From the NCBI GenBank assembly GCA_030430205.1, contig JAUIGE010000042.1, positions 1 through 52,173 of the forward strand: DNA of 52,173 nucleotides, given 5' to 3'. This DNA comes from Bacteroidia bacterium (GTDB lineage Bacteria; Bacteroidota; Bacteroidia; J057). The translations under genes were made by a program, and so were the position numbers. The first letter of the stretch is position 1. Each line of letters opens with the position of its first letter. The notes below the pieces were generated by a model. It saw only the letters and a program-made list of their open reading frames with translations, did not search any database and was not told where the DNA came from. Positions 1-8,450 of this stretch are shown here, in pieces.

Positions 1-198
1 ATCGAGGTCTTTAGTGGAGCAGTGCTCCGGTGCATGAAACACCCCTCGTCCTGGACGCCCCCTCAAGGGGGCTGACGTTGATTGAAAGGCGTTAAAACGC
101 CTTCTGGGCAGCGCTAGCCCCCTTGAGGGGGCGATTTTGCGCAAGGGGTGTTACATCTCAAAAGCTTCGTTTTTTGAACTCCACTAAAATCCTCGATG
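1..198. repeat. Nested palindromic intergenic element
   Basis: This stretch has no credible gene and is built from nested inverted repeats. The outer arms are 1-19 and 180-198, which match with two differences. Inside them 38-46 pairs with 144-152 (9 bp), then 56-72 pairs perfectly with 117-133 (17 bp), and an inner stem is formed by 86-93 and 96-103. A smaller palindrome lies at 16-28. The outer arm may continue to the left of the window. This shape fits a non-autonomous palindromic element (MITE- or REP-like) or a strongly structured RNA. It is not simply a terminator, because the symmetry spans about 200 bp. Confidence 0.6.
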
Positions 199-211
199 AA
201 CCTCATTTTTT

Positions 212-784
212 TTATTCCAATACCACGCTCCAATAGCAGCCCTGCTTGCTGGCGCCGATTTTCCTGAAGTCTTTGTTCATGAGTTGTTGGCATTGGTCAG
301 TTCGAAGTTGAAGGGAAATAATTAACCTTGCAACATCATTAGCGCCTTCATTTTGTAAAATTAAAGATTGCCCCGAATTCTCTCCATTAACCGAATTTGT
401 CCAGGTTCCAACTAATTCTAATGGAATATCACCTTTGGCGGTCTTATTTGCATGTAATTCTGCAGTATAGGCTTTATCCTCATCCCACTTCAAAGCCCCC
501 GCCTTCGGCATCATCGTCCCCATACAATCACATCCCTGCCTACGCAGCTGATTCACCCCGGCCAGCAATTCGGAACGAATTTTCTCCGCAGAGACAGGCT
601 CGCATTCGCGGGCAGTAGCGCCATCCTCCGGATTGCGTCTGGGTTGATCCTCTCCGACATGAAAATTGTCGGGATTATAGCTGGTGGGGGAGCTGTCAGT
701 GGTCTGTGGCGCGGTAGAAATGCAGCTTAGCAGCAGCAGAGAGAGACTGAGGAGAGATAGTATTCGAAGCATAAAAACATTCAT
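212..784 (-). CDS. CAP (SCP/PR1-like) domain lipoprotein
   Basis: The protein has a lipoprotein signal peptide ending in LLLLSC, with the cysteine about 21 residues from the chosen start, followed by a disordered Ser/Thr/Pro-rich spacer. The rest resembles the CAP superfamily: VNQLRRQG, LKWDEDKAYTAELHANKTAKG, GENSGQ, then CQQLMNKDFRKIGASKQGCYWSVVL, read here as separate blocks with a few residues between them. Bacterial CAP lipoproteins are exported to the periplasm or the outer membrane surface, and their biochemical role is mostly unknown. A start at 814 is also open, but it would put ten unneeded residues before a normal signal peptide. The gene is divergent from the T9SS cargo gene at 896. 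Confidence 0.7.
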   Translation of the reverse strand: MNVFMLRILSLLSLSLLLLSCISTAPQTTDSSPTSYNPDNFHVGEDQPRRNPEDGATARECEPVSAEKIRSELLAGVNQLRRQGCDCMGTMMPKAGALKWDEDKAYTAELHANKTAKGDIPLELVGTWTNSVNGENSGQSLILQNEGANDVARLIISLQLRTDQCQQLMNKDFRKIGASKQGCYWSVVLE

Positions 785-895
785 TGGTTGCAAAAAAAAG
801 CAATTCTGTAGCAAATCGTGAATTGCCGGTTAAACATTGAAGGTATAACGGCATCTAAGGAGCAAATGAAACAAAAACAACTAAAATTAACGCTA

Positions 896-1891
896 ATGAA
901 AAACCAAATTGTTGTAATCAGTTTTCTCCTTATCGGCTTTTTGAGCCTCAGTCAGGCCTTCGGCCAGCAGCCCAGCCAGGAAGAACGCAAGGCGTTCAAG
1001 GAAGCGAAGAAAGCACTTCACGAGGAATCCCGTGCGTATGTGGAAGAAAATATTCTTCCTGTGATGCAGGCGCAACGCGCCAAACTTGACTTGATTCTCT
1101 CCGCTGCGGAGCAGCAGGAATTGGACGCCATCCGTGCGGAGCTGAAAAACCAGCGGGAGGAGAAACATGAGCAGAAGAAAGCTTTTCATCAGAAAAAAGG
1201 AACTGAGCGTCCACAACAACGCCCCGAGCCTACAGAAGAGCAAATCGAGCAGATGCGCGCACAACAAAAGGCACATCGCCAGCTGATGACCCGCGCCTGG
1301 GCCATCGCAGATGCCCACGAGAGCAGCATCTACAAGCTGCTGGATGAAGTCGCTGACGACAGGAAAAGCTGGAAAGAGGATTTAGACCAAATCCGTACCG
1401 AAAATCTGGCTGACATCCGCAAGGAAAAAGAGGGCGATCGCCCGATCAAGCGACAAGAAAGAGGCATGGAAGGCAAAGGGGGAAAAGGTCACCCTCACAT
1501 GCACAAAGGGCCGCAGCATGGACCTCAGGGCGGTGGTACAATGGGACATCTCAGAAAAGTGACTTCTGAGCCTGTAGCATTTTTGCTTTGGGATGGCAGC
1601 CTGCCTGAGCGCCCGGAGCGCCAGCAACTGGATGATGAGCAGGAATTAACGGTTTTTCCAAACCCTTCCAGCAACAGCAACCAGCTGCGCTACACAGTAG
1701 AAAAAACCGGTCAGGTGACCGTCAGCCTGCTCAACAGTGAGGGCATCACCCTCAAAACCCTGAGCAGCAAGACACAAAAAGCGGGTGATTATACGGAGAC
1801 ATTCTCTTTGGAAGGCCTGGAAGCAGGCACCTACTACTACAAAGTAGAACTGCCCACTGGTCGCCAGGTGAAGAGGTTTGTCATCAAATAG
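896..1891 (+). CDS. Exported coiled-coil protein with T9SS sorting domain
   Basis: A signal peptide (MKNQIVVISFLLIGFLSLSQAFG) is followed by a long, highly charged, Glu/Lys/Gln-rich helical region likely to form a coiled coil. A Gly/His/Lys-rich stretch (MEGKGGKGHPHMHKG) follows. The C-terminal 75 residues or so form a type A T9SS sorting domain: LTVFPNPSSN, then a beta-rich part, then GTYYYKVELPTGRQVKRFVI. The protein should cross the outer membrane through the type IX system and be anchored or released. Its function is unknown; the charged N-part faintly resembles Spy/CpxP-like periplasmic proteins, which is a guess. An upstream ATG at 866 with AAGGAG three bases before it is an alternative start. 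Confidence 0.75.
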   Translation: MKNQIVVISFLLIGFLSLSQAFGQQPSQEERKAFKEAKKALHEESRAYVEENILPVMQAQRAKLDLILSAAEQQELDAIRAELKNQREEKHEQKKAFHQKKGTERPQQRPEPTEEQIEQMRAQQKAHRQLMTRAWAIADAHESSIYKLLDEVADDRKSWKEDLDQIRTENLADIRKEKEGDRPIKRQERGMEGKGGKGHPHMHKGPQHGPQGGGTMGHLRKVTSEPVAFLLWDGSLPERPERQQLDDEQELTVFPNPSSNSNQLRYTVEKTGQVTVSLLNSEGITLKTLSSKTQKAGDYTETFSLEGLEAGTYYYKVELPTGRQVKRFVIK

Positions 1892-1929
1892 GTTCAAAAA
1901 GGTGGTGAAAATCGGAGCGAGGGCTCCCC

Positions 1930-1960
1930 AAATCCCCGGAATTTCCGGGGATTTTTTTGT
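1930..1960 (+). terminator. Rho-independent terminator of the T9SS cargo gene
   Basis: The arms 1930-1941 and 1943-1954 are perfectly complementary (core tccccgga / tccgggga), and the right arm runs into a T-rich tract (atttttttg). The hairpin lies 39 bp after the stop codon of the upstream gene. Confidence 0.8.
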
Positions 1961-2033
1961 TTACAGGAGATTTCGCCAGCGCGATGGTTGGAAGGGGAAT
2001 AGTGGGTTCGTAAATTCGTGTATAAGAATATTT

Positions 2034-2297
2034 ATGCGAATAACACGTACCACCCAGGAAAAGCTGCAAGCCATACTCAAAAGTCAGGATTACTCCATTC
2101 GCTATGAAAAAGGCAATTTTCAAGGCGGCTACTGCATGGTGATGCAGGAAAAGATGATCATCGTCAACAAGTTTTTTCCCCTGGAAAGCAAGATCAATAC
2201 CATTGTGGAGATCATAAAAGACCTGGAAATAGACCTGGAAAAACTAACAGAGGAGCAGGTCAGGATGGTGGAACGGATCAAAAAAGAGGCTGAATGA
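2034..2297 (+). CDS. Small conserved hypothetical protein upstream of a PhnP-like hydrolase
   Basis: This is an 87-residue protein starting MRITRTTQEKLQAILKSQDY. It carries a beta-like central part (GNFQGGYCMVMQEKMIIVNK) and a C-terminal acidic amphipathic helix ending VERIKKEAE. The open frame continues further upstream, to 1878, but that part crosses the terminator of the previous gene and does not look coding, so the ATG at 2034 is preferred. The stop codon overlaps the ATG of the next gene (ATGA), which suggests translational coupling. I recognise no family. The tight overlap suggests a role tied to the metallo-hydrolase. Confidence 0.6.
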   Translation: MRITRTTQEKLQAILKSQDYSIRYEKGNFQGGYCMVMQEKMIIVNKFFPLESKINTIVEIIKDLEIDLEKLTEEQVRMVERIKKEAE

Positions 2298-3055
2298 AAT
2301 TTATCCTGACGGGTTCGGGCACGTCCCAGGGCGTGCCGGTCATCGGCTGCAAGTGTCAGGTCTGCCAATCGGCAGACCCCCGGGACAAGCGCCTGAGGAC
2401 CTCAGGCGTATTGCAAAGCGAGCGTACGACGCTGGTTTTTGATACGGGGCCGGACTTCCGGCAGCAGATGTTACGGGCGGGTATCACCCGCCTGGACGCA
2501 GTGGTTTTCACCCATGAGCATCAGGATCATGTGGCTGGCCTCGATGATGTGCGTCCCTTTTTTTTCCGCCAGGGCGAGGACTTGCCCATTTATGCCCTGC
2601 CAAGGGTACAGAAGCGCCTGAGGCTCGCCTATGACTACGCTTTTGAGAAGAACCCCTACCATGGCGTACCGCGCTTTCAGATATCAGATATCGGTGAGAT
2701 GCCTTTCCAGGTAGGAGATATTGAGCTTCTTCCCATTCCTTTGCTTCATGGCAAATTGCCGGTCCTGGGCTTCCGCGCAGATGATTTTGCTTACCTGACA
2801 GATACCAATTTTATTCCTGATAGTTCTAAGGAAAAATTGCACGGCCTGAAATTTCTCGTTCTGGATGCCTTGCACCATAACAAGCATTATTCTCATTTTA
2901 CCCTTGAAGAGGCTTTAGAAGTAGTAGAGGAACTACAACCCGAACAAACTTACTTCATTCACATGAGCCATCTGATGGGAAACCATGAGCAGGTAGAAGC
3001 TCATTTGCCCACCGGGGTTTCTCTGGGTTTTGATGGTCTGGAACTGCTTTGGTAA
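2294..3055 (+). CDS. MBL-fold metallo-hydrolase, PhnP-like phosphodiesterase
   Basis: The protein has the PhnP hallmarks: GSGTSQGVPVIGCKCQVC near the N-terminus, with Cys19, Cys21 and Cys24 forming a structural zinc site, and the metal-binding motif HEHQDH at residues 74-79. Further ligands are likely in LLHGKLPVLG, LTDTNFI and LDALHHNKH. Length (253 residues) matches the family. PhnP hydrolyses 5-phosphoribosyl 1,2-cyclic phosphate in phosphonate use. No other phn gene is nearby, so a general cyclic-nucleotide or phosphodiester housekeeping role is equally possible. It is the second gene of a two-gene unit with the small protein before it. Confidence 0.85.
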   Translation: MKFILTGSGTSQGVPVIGCKCQVCQSADPRDKRLRTSGVLQSERTTLVFDTGPDFRQQMLRAGITRLDAVVFTHEHQDHVAGLDDVRPFFFRQGEDLPIYALPRVQKRLRLAYDYAFEKNPYHGVPRFQISDIGEMPFQVGDIELLPIPLLHGKLPVLGFRADDFAYLTDTNFIPDSSKEKLHGLKFLVLDALHHNKHYSHFTLEEALEVVEELQPEQTYFIHMSHLMGNHEQVEAHLPTGVSLGFDGLELLW

Positions 3056-3063
3056 AGCAAAAA

Positions 3064-3084
3064 AAGCACCCTGGGAGGGTGCTT
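3064..3084. terminator. Hairpin 3' of the PhnP-like gene, possibly bidirectional
   Basis: Arms 3064-3072 and 3076-3084 (aagcaccct / agggtgctt) pair perfectly around a ggg loop, 9 bp after a stop codon. There is no T-run on the plus strand, but the A-run at 3059-3065 becomes a T-run on the minus strand. The hairpin could therefore stop minus-strand transcripts from the glycosylase gene at 3416-3991. Confidence 0.6.
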
Positions 3085-3415
3085 CATCTAAGAGGGTAAT
3101 TTTGGGATAGGGAAGGACTTATAAAAATCTTTAATTCTGTGCAAGAAGGTATTTTTTTCTTTCTTAAGGCGAGGGCAAATTTAACCATTATTTTTATACA
3201 ATTGCAACAAAAAAAATGATTATGGGTGTATATAAAAGGCTCATAATTAAACTTTTTCTCTGATCCTTTCTGCTGATTATTTTCCCTTAAATGCTGAAAA
3301 GAAAGCTCCTGGCAACAGTTTGGTTATGGCAATATTTCCTTATCGAAAAATAAATCCAAATGGATGATCATGTAAGAAATCAACTATTATTAGTGAAAAT
3401 AGCATATTTCGAGAA
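3085..3415. other. AT-rich gap without a recognised gene
   Basis: About 330 bp between two converging genes. The sequence is AT-rich, has stop codons in all frames and holds no repeat, hairpin or RNA gene that I can recognise. Confidence 0.5.
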
Positions 3416-3991
3416 TTAGCTGGAAAGTGCTTGTTGGACATACAAGCTAAGATGAGGCAGCGCAATGTCTTCAAACCAGGGATTTTTTTTGAACCAGGCT
3501 ATATTTCTGGGAGAAGGATGAGGAATAGGAAAATAATGGGGGAGAAATTTTTCATAATTCAAGACATTTTGTGTCAATGTTTTAAACTTTTTTTCCCGGA
3601 GATAAAACTCCTGCGCGAATCTTCCAATCAGGATTTTCAGCCGGACTTCCGGCATTTTCTCCCAAACAGGGGCATGCCAGGCTGGGGCGCATTCGGGCCT
3701 TGGAGGAAGGTCCCCCGACTTGCCCGTACCGGGATAACAAAAGCCCATCGGCAAAATGCCAATTTTGCTTTCATCATAAAAAAGCTCATCGGAGATACCG
3801 AGCCATTTGCGTAGCCGCTTGCCACTGGGATCATCCCAGGGGATGCCGCTTTCGTGCACTCGACGGCCAGGGGCCTGGCCAATCAGGACAATACGGCAGC
3901 TTTCGCTTAATTGCACTACAGGACGTGGGCCCATCGGTAAATGTGCCTCACAAATGCGGCAATTTGCTATTTTTGTAAGCAGTGACTCCAT
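3416..3991 (-). CDS. Uracil-DNA glycosylase family protein (iron-sulfur type)
   Basis: The protein belongs to the uracil-DNA glycosylase superfamily. Motif 1 is [20 protein letters not shown] (residues 38-57) and motif 2 is HPSPRN near residue 157. Cysteines 11, 14, 85 and 101 (CRIC, GFCYPG, PECAPAW) have the spacing of the 4Fe-4S cluster ligands in family 4/5-type glycosylases. It should remove uracil or related damaged bases from DNA in base excision repair. The motif-1 residue after GQAPG is Arg, not the Glu-Asp of classical family 4, so the exact subfamily and substrate are open. The gene is divergent from msrB with only 27 bp between the starts. Confidence 0.85.
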   Translation of the reverse strand: MESLLTKIANCRICEAHLPMGPRPVVQLSESCRIVLIGQAPGRRVHESGIPWDDPSGKRLRKWLGISDELFYDESKIGILPMGFCYPGTGKSGDLPPRPECAPAWHAPVWEKMPEVRLKILIGRFAQEFYLREKKFKTLTQNVLNYEKFLPHYFPIPHPSPRNIAWFKKNPWFEDIALPHLSLYVQQALSS

Positions 3992-4018
3992 GTACTCATT
4001 CGTTTTAAAAAGTCAAAT

Positions 4019-4408
4019 ATGAAATTTAATCAATTAAGTCCGGAAGAAGAACGCATCATCCTGCATAAAGGGACCGAAGCCCCTTATACTGGCAAATTGC
4101 TCGACAATAAAGCGAGCGGCACCTATATCTGCCGCCGCTGTAATGCGCCCCTATATGCCTCTCAGGACAAGTTTGACTCCCGCTGTGGCTGGCCAAGCTT
4201 CGATGACGAAATCCCAACCGCCGTCAGGCGGAAGGTCGATGCCGATGGCCGACGGACAGAAATTCTCTGCAACAATTGCGGAGGACATTTGGGCCATGTA
4301 TTTGAAGGAGAAGGATTTACCGCCAAAAATACCCGCCACTGCGTCAACTCCCTGTCCATGGATTTTATTGATGAAGGCAAGGCTTTACCTGCTGTGATAA
4401 AACCCTAA
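4019..4408 (+). CDS. msrB: Peptide-methionine (R)-S-oxide reductase MsrB
   Basis: The enzyme reduces R-epimers of methionine sulfoxide in oxidised proteins. All key residues are present: catalytic Cys108 in RHCVNSLS, resolving Cys56 in CGWPSF, and the zinc cysteines Cys38/Cys41 (CRRC) and Cys84/Cys87 (CNNC). GHLGHVF is also conserved. At 129 residues it is a stand-alone cytosolic MsrB without a signal peptide or an MsrA fusion. It is divergent from the glycosylase gene and followed after 10 bp by the next gene, so msrB and the metallo-hydrolase gene may share a transcript. Confidence 0.95.
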   Translation: MKFNQLSPEEERIILHKGTEAPYTGKLLDNKASGTYICRRCNAPLYASQDKFDSRCGWPSFDDEIPTAVRRKVDADGRRTEILCNNCGGHLGHVFEGEGFTAKNTRHCVNSLSMDFIDEGKALPAVIKP

Positions 4409-4418
4409 TACAGCAGCA

Positions 4419-5612
4419 TTGAAATTTACACAAAAACTATACATCCAACTGAAAGCCTTTTGGGAGCTATTGAAAGGAAAAATTTCCCTTCCTAAACGCT
4501 TTCTTCCCGCAAAGAAAGCGGAAATGCTGCGGCTCTACGCCCTGCCAGCTCACAATGGGGATTGTTTGCTGCTGGAGTTTTTGGGAGATGACGGGCAGCT
4601 GCATTATATCTGGGTAGATGGCGGTCTGGTCAGGTCTTACCAGGAATTTGGCAAGGCTGTGGCGGAGCAATTGATACAGCAAAAGGCTAAAATCGACCTC
4701 ATGGTCGTGACGCATGTGGACCAGGACCACATCGGTGGTATCCTTGCGCTATGCAACGATCCGGCCATACCGCCGGACTGGATACAGCAGTTCTGGTTTA
4801 ATTCAGGCGAATTGCTATCGGCCTGGTTGGGGGAAGAGCCCGGCTCCCAGCGCGGCATCAGCCTGGCTGAGTTGGATGAGCAGGCCAGCCGCAGCATCGG
4901 CCAGGGCATACGCCTGGAAGATTACCTCCGGCAACATGCCAACTGGCATAAGCAACCGATCAAACGCTACAGCACCCTCTCTGTTTCAGGAGCTGAAATA
5001 TCAGTGCTAACTCCCTCTGTTTCAGCCCTGCAACGGCTTCACCATAACTGGCAAAAAGAGACCAGCCAGGAGCGGTCTCTTGACCCCAATGATTATTCTC
5101 TTTCGCTCGAAGCGCTCTCCCGCCGGCCCGAAAGGGCCGATGCCTCGGTGGCCAATGCCAGCAGCATCAGCTTTGTTTTTGAATACCGCGATAAGCGGAT
5201 TTTGATGCTCGGAGATGCCTGGGCTTCGGATGTAGTCGAAGCATTGCGAGCGCTGGGATATACGGCGGAAGATCCGCTGAGGCTGGATGCTTTGAAGCTT
5301 TCGCATCATGCCAGCAGAGCCAGTATCAGTTCCGAATTGCTTGACCTGATCGATTGCGATACCTTTATCGTCAGCACAGACGGAAGCCGTCACCAACTCC
5401 CTCACAAAGAGACCTTTGCACGCATTTTGTTGCATCATAACAGGGATACATCCAGAGAGGTCAGATTGGTTTTTAATCATAACAATTCTACTTTAGGGAA
5501 AATTTTCCAGGATGAAGAAATGTTTCGGCATCATTTTCGATGTGAGTATCCGTTGGTAGGTTCTCAGGGCTTTGTTCTGGAATTGACAGAGTCAAAAGTC
5601 AAGTTGAAATGA
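4419..5612 (+). CDS. ComEC/Rec2-like stand-alone MBL-fold hydrolase
   Basis: This metallo-beta-lactamase fold protein resembles the soluble domain of ComEC. The signature parts are LPAHNGDCLLLEF, VDGG, the metal motif THVDQDHIGG, then ASSISFVFEY, MLGDAW and KLSHHASRAS. Such stand-alone domains are predicted nucleases or hydrolases; the substrate is unknown. No membrane segments or competence genes are present. The longest reading begins with TTG at 4419 and adds a basic amphipathic leader; an ATG at 4524 starts exactly at the conserved domain (MLRLYALPAHNGDC) and may be the true start. It follows msrB closely on the same strand. Confidence 0.75.
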   Translation: MKFTQKLYIQLKAFWELLKGKISLPKRFLPAKKAEMLRLYALPAHNGDCLLLEFLGDDGQLHYIWVDGGLVRSYQEFGKAVAEQLIQQKAKIDLMVVTHVDQDHIGGILALCNDPAIPPDWIQQFWFNSGELLSAWLGEEPGSQRGISLAELDEQASRSIGQGIRLEDYLRQHANWHKQPIKRYSTLSVSGAEISVLTPSVSALQRLHHNWQKETSQERSLDPNDYSLSLEALSRRPERADASVANASSISFVFEYRDKRILMLGDAWASDVVEALRALGYTAEDPLRLDALKLSHHASRASISSELLDLIDCDTFIVSTDGSRHQLPHKETFARILLHHNRDTSREVRLVFNHNNSTLGKIFQDEEMFRHHFRCEYPLVGSQGFVLELTESKVKLK

Positions 5613-5668
5613 TTTTTGAATGTTAGGGTAAATTTCGTAAAATGAAGCAATAATCGCTTGCCTGTCTT

Positions 5669-6952
5669 ATGAGAAAAATTTGGTCAACAAGTATTTTTTT
5701 GTTCATCATGGGTTGTCTGGCTCATCCACTTTTGGCCCAGCCAAATAACCAGGAAAAGGTAGATAGTTTACGGAAGGTTTTGTTTACTCAAAAAGGAGAG
5801 GCAAGGGCACACACCTTATTTCAGCTTGGCCTGGCACTATCTTCTGAAGATATTGACCAAAGCCTCTCGCACCTGAATTCTGCCCTTGTGATGGGCAAAC
5901 AATACAAGGACGATGCATTTGTAGCCAAGTGTAACGTCCAATTGGCAAGCAACCAGATCAGAAGGGGAAAATGGACTGATGGTCTGGAAAATGCCATACA
6001 GGCACTTCCCTTTTTTGAGGAAAAACAGGATACTTCCAATCTGATCAGGGTCTATAGCATCATGGGCAATGCCTACAATGAATTGGGACTGGGAGACCTC
6101 GCCCTTCAATACCAATTGAAGGTGCTTGAACACATTAATATTAAAACAGAAACTCCACTCACGCTGGGACGCACCTACAATAATGTAGCGAATTTGTACA
6201 CCAAAAGAGGTGAAAATGACAAAGCGAAAGATTTCTATGAAAGATCTCTCAATCTTTTTAGAGAGGCGAAAGATACCGTTCGATATATCACACTTCTGAA
6301 CAATATGTCTGCGATATATGATAAAGAGGAATCAGATATCGCTATTGACTCTTTGGAAAAAGCCCTGAAAATGGCAGAAAGGATGCAAAATCCCAACCTG
6401 CTTTCGATGGTTTATTTTAATATTTCCTATCAAAATACCCGGGCAGGCAGGCCTGAGACGGGTTGGAGGTTTCTTCAGCTTTCTAAAGAAGCTTATCAGA
6501 AGTCGCAATTTCGATACCTCCCCCCCCAATTTCTCCTCGAAGAGGCGGCAGTATACCGCAACCGCAAGCGCTACGACAGTGTGGAGGTTATCCTCAAGCG
6601 CCTGCTGAAAGTGGTGGAAGAACAGCAAATGAAGGATTTCACCCTGATTATTTATGATCAGTTGAGAGATCTGTATAAGACGCTCAATAACAGTGATAGT
6701 GCCCTCCACTATCTGGAATTAGCTACGGCTATCAGGGATAGCCTGGAACAGGAAGAAAAAGCGAATCTCCTCGCGGGCCTGAAAATAGAAAATGAATTTA
6801 CCCAAAAGCAAAAACAGCTGGACCAGATAAGTGTCGAAAAAAAATCGCTCAATAGAAAAGCCCGGATTCGTTACTGGCTCTCCGTCAGTGTGTTGCTTTT
6901 GGTAATTGGGGGCCTGGTATATTATATTTCCAGGTTGAGGAAAAAGAATTAG
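5669..6952 (+). CDS. TPR protein with C-terminal membrane anchor, no output domain
   Basis: A signal peptide (ending HPLLAQP) is followed by about 330 residues of TPR-like helical repeats, for example NAYNELGLGDLALQYQLKVL and NNVANLYTKRGENDKAKDFY. A coiled coil follows (EQEEKANLLAGLKIENEF), then a transmembrane helix (YWLSVSVLLLVIGGLVYYI), and the protein ends after RLRKKN. This layout matches the periplasmic sensor half of Bacteroidota TPR histidine kinases and LuxR-type regulators, but the cytoplasmic output domain is absent. The tail is only six residues and the next gene converges at once. It could be an anchored periplasmic TPR adaptor or a truncated sensor. Confidence 0.75.
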   Translation: MRKIWSTSIFLFIMGCLAHPLLAQPNNQEKVDSLRKVLFTQKGEARAHTLFQLGLALSSEDIDQSLSHLNSALVMGKQYKDDAFVAKCNVQLASNQIRRGKWTDGLENAIQALPFFEEKQDTSNLIRVYSIMGNAYNELGLGDLALQYQLKVLEHINIKTETPLTLGRTYNNVANLYTKRGENDKAKDFYERSLNLFREAKDTVRYITLLNNMSAIYDKEESDIAIDSLEKALKMAERMQNPNLLSMVYFNISYQNTRAGRPETGWRFLQLSKEAYQKSQFRYLPPQFLLEEAAVYRNRKRYDSVEVILKRLLKVVEEQQMKDFTLIIYDQLRDLYKTLNNSDSALHYLELATAIRDSLEQEEKANLLAGLKIENEFTQKQKQLDQISVEKKSLNRKARIRYWLSVSVLLLVIGGLVYYISRLRKKN

Positions 6953-6958
6953 CTGCGC

Positions 6959-7678
6959 TTATTTCTCTGATATTTGCTCCTGCAATTTGATGCTTCGTTC
7001 TGATAACAAAATTTCCCTGATCAGGGGGTAGGTTTCTTTTTGAATTTCAAGAAGCTGGTCCTGAGAAAACCAATTGATGTCTGTGATTCCTTCTTCTTTT
7101 TGGGGTACCAAAACCTCTTCGGAAGAAGCCTTCATCTTGTACCAATGGGTAATTTTGAGTACCCAATATCTTTTTCTGCGAAAGGTGTGATAGGTTTTCA
7201 ACAAAGGGTGCAAGACTTCTACCTCAATCAATCCCGCTTCTTCCTGTACTTCCCTTAAGGCAGCTGCCTCTACTTCTTCCCGCCATTCTACCCCTCCCTT
7301 GGGAAGAGACCAGCGCGATCGACTATAAATGTAGAGATATTCTCCTTTTTCATTTTCTACCAGACCACCAGCAGCATCTTTGTGCTTAAACATATCCAGG
7401 AAATCATCTAAAAAGTCTTCCTTTACCCTGGAAGAAGGAAAAACCAGTTTGATGGTGACCCGCAGCCCGCGCCAAATATCATTGGTCTGGAGCTCAAAGA
7501 CTTCTTGGAGAAAGACCTCCTCATGACGTGCTTCAACATAAAACACCTGGTCATCAAAGTCCATTCCCTTAAATAAATGCCCCATCAGGTCAGCAAAAGA
7601 GATAAGGGAAAATTCATAATTTTGCCCTTCGCCCTTGCTGACGAATTCCAGACATAAGTTATAAGCAAAAATTTTCAT
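6959..7678 (-). CDS. Nudix hydrolase
   Basis: The complete Nudix box is visible: GG-VEWRE, seven residues, then REVQEEAGL, fitting G-x5-E-x7-REUxEExGU. It lies in the C-terminal half after SLPKGGVEW. The N-terminal 110 residues (MKIFAYNLCLEFVSKGE onward) are an extra domain typical of a Bacteroidota Nudix group. Nudix enzymes cleave nucleoside diphosphates linked to another moiety; the substrate cannot be told from sequence. The start at 7678 is chosen over 7723 because the family begins at this methionine. The gene converges on the TPR gene and is divergent from pyrE. Confidence 0.85.
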   Translation of the reverse strand: MKIFAYNLCLEFVSKGEGQNYEFSLISFADLMGHLFKGMDFDDQVFYVEARHEEVFLQEVFELQTNDIWRGLRVTIKLVFPSSRVKEDFLDDFLDMFKHKDAAGGLVENEKGEYLYIYSRSRWSLPKGGVEWREEVEAAALREVQEEAGLIEVEVLHPLLKTYHTFRRKRYWVLKITHWYKMKASSEEVLVPQKEEGITDINWFSQDQLLEIQKETYPLIREILLSERSIKLQEQISEK

Positions 7679-7794
7679 AACTTCGAGCTCAGGAGAAAGT
7701 ACCCAAATCAGACTGGCGTACATTTCCCATTAAGTTGTTAATAATCAAATAGTTATATCCTAAAATAGCATAAATCGTTCTGTCGCTCTAACCT

Positions 7795-8442
7795 ATGCAA
7801 ACTTCAATAAGCGAAAATGAATCCCAAATTGCAGAGTATTTGCTAAAAATCAAAGCAGTACGTCTGAGCATAAATCAGCCCTTTACCTGGAGCTCTGGCT
7901 GGAAGTCTCCCATCTATTGTGACAACCGCCTGATCCTTTCTTACCCTACAGTACGGCAGGCGGTAAAAATGGCATTTGTGGAGAAGATCCGCGAGCGTTT
8001 CCCTGAAGCGGGGGCCATAGCTGGCGTAGCTACAGGCGGTATCGCCCTGGGTGCTCTGGTAGCTGATGAGATGGGACTTCCTTTTATCTATGTGCGCCCT
8101 ACGCCCAAGTCTCACGGTCTTCAAAACCAGATTGAAGGGATGGTCAAACCGGAGCTACCTTATGTAGTAGTCGAAGACTTGATCTCGACCGGTAGCAGCA
8201 GTGCTGCGGCTGTAGTGGCCGTACAGGAAACGGGCGCTACTGTTTTGGGGACCATTGCTATATTTGGATATGGCTTTGCCGAGGCACACAAGACTTTTGG
8301 AAGGACCGGCACCCCATTTGATACCCTGACACACCTGGGTGCCCTGCTTAGCAAGGCAACGGACATGAAATACATTCGCGAAGAAGAAATGGCTACTATT
8401 TTTCAGTGGAAAGATCATCCTGAAAGCTGGCCCATTCAATAG
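7795..8442 (+). CDS. pyrE: Orotate phosphoribosyltransferase
   Basis: PyrE transfers the phosphoribosyl group of PRPP to orotate, giving OMP in pyrimidine synthesis. The PRPP loop is VVVEDLISTGSSSAAAV, and other family parts are FTWSSGWKSPIYCDNR near the N-terminus and IAGVATGGIALGALVA. The length of 215 residues is normal. No other pyr gene is near. The gene is followed after 8 bp by nuoC, so the two are probably cotranscribed, an unusual pairing. Confidence 0.95.
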   Translation: MQTSISENESQIAEYLLKIKAVRLSINQPFTWSSGWKSPIYCDNRLILSYPTVRQAVKMAFVEKIRERFPEAGAIAGVATGGIALGALVADEMGLPFIYVRPTPKSHGLQNQIEGMVKPELPYVVVEDLISTGSSSAAAVVAVQETGATVLGTIAIFGYGFAEAHKTFGRTGTPFDTLTHLGALLSKATDMKYIREEEMATIFQWKDHPESWPIQ

Positions 8443-8450
8443 TTAATAAC

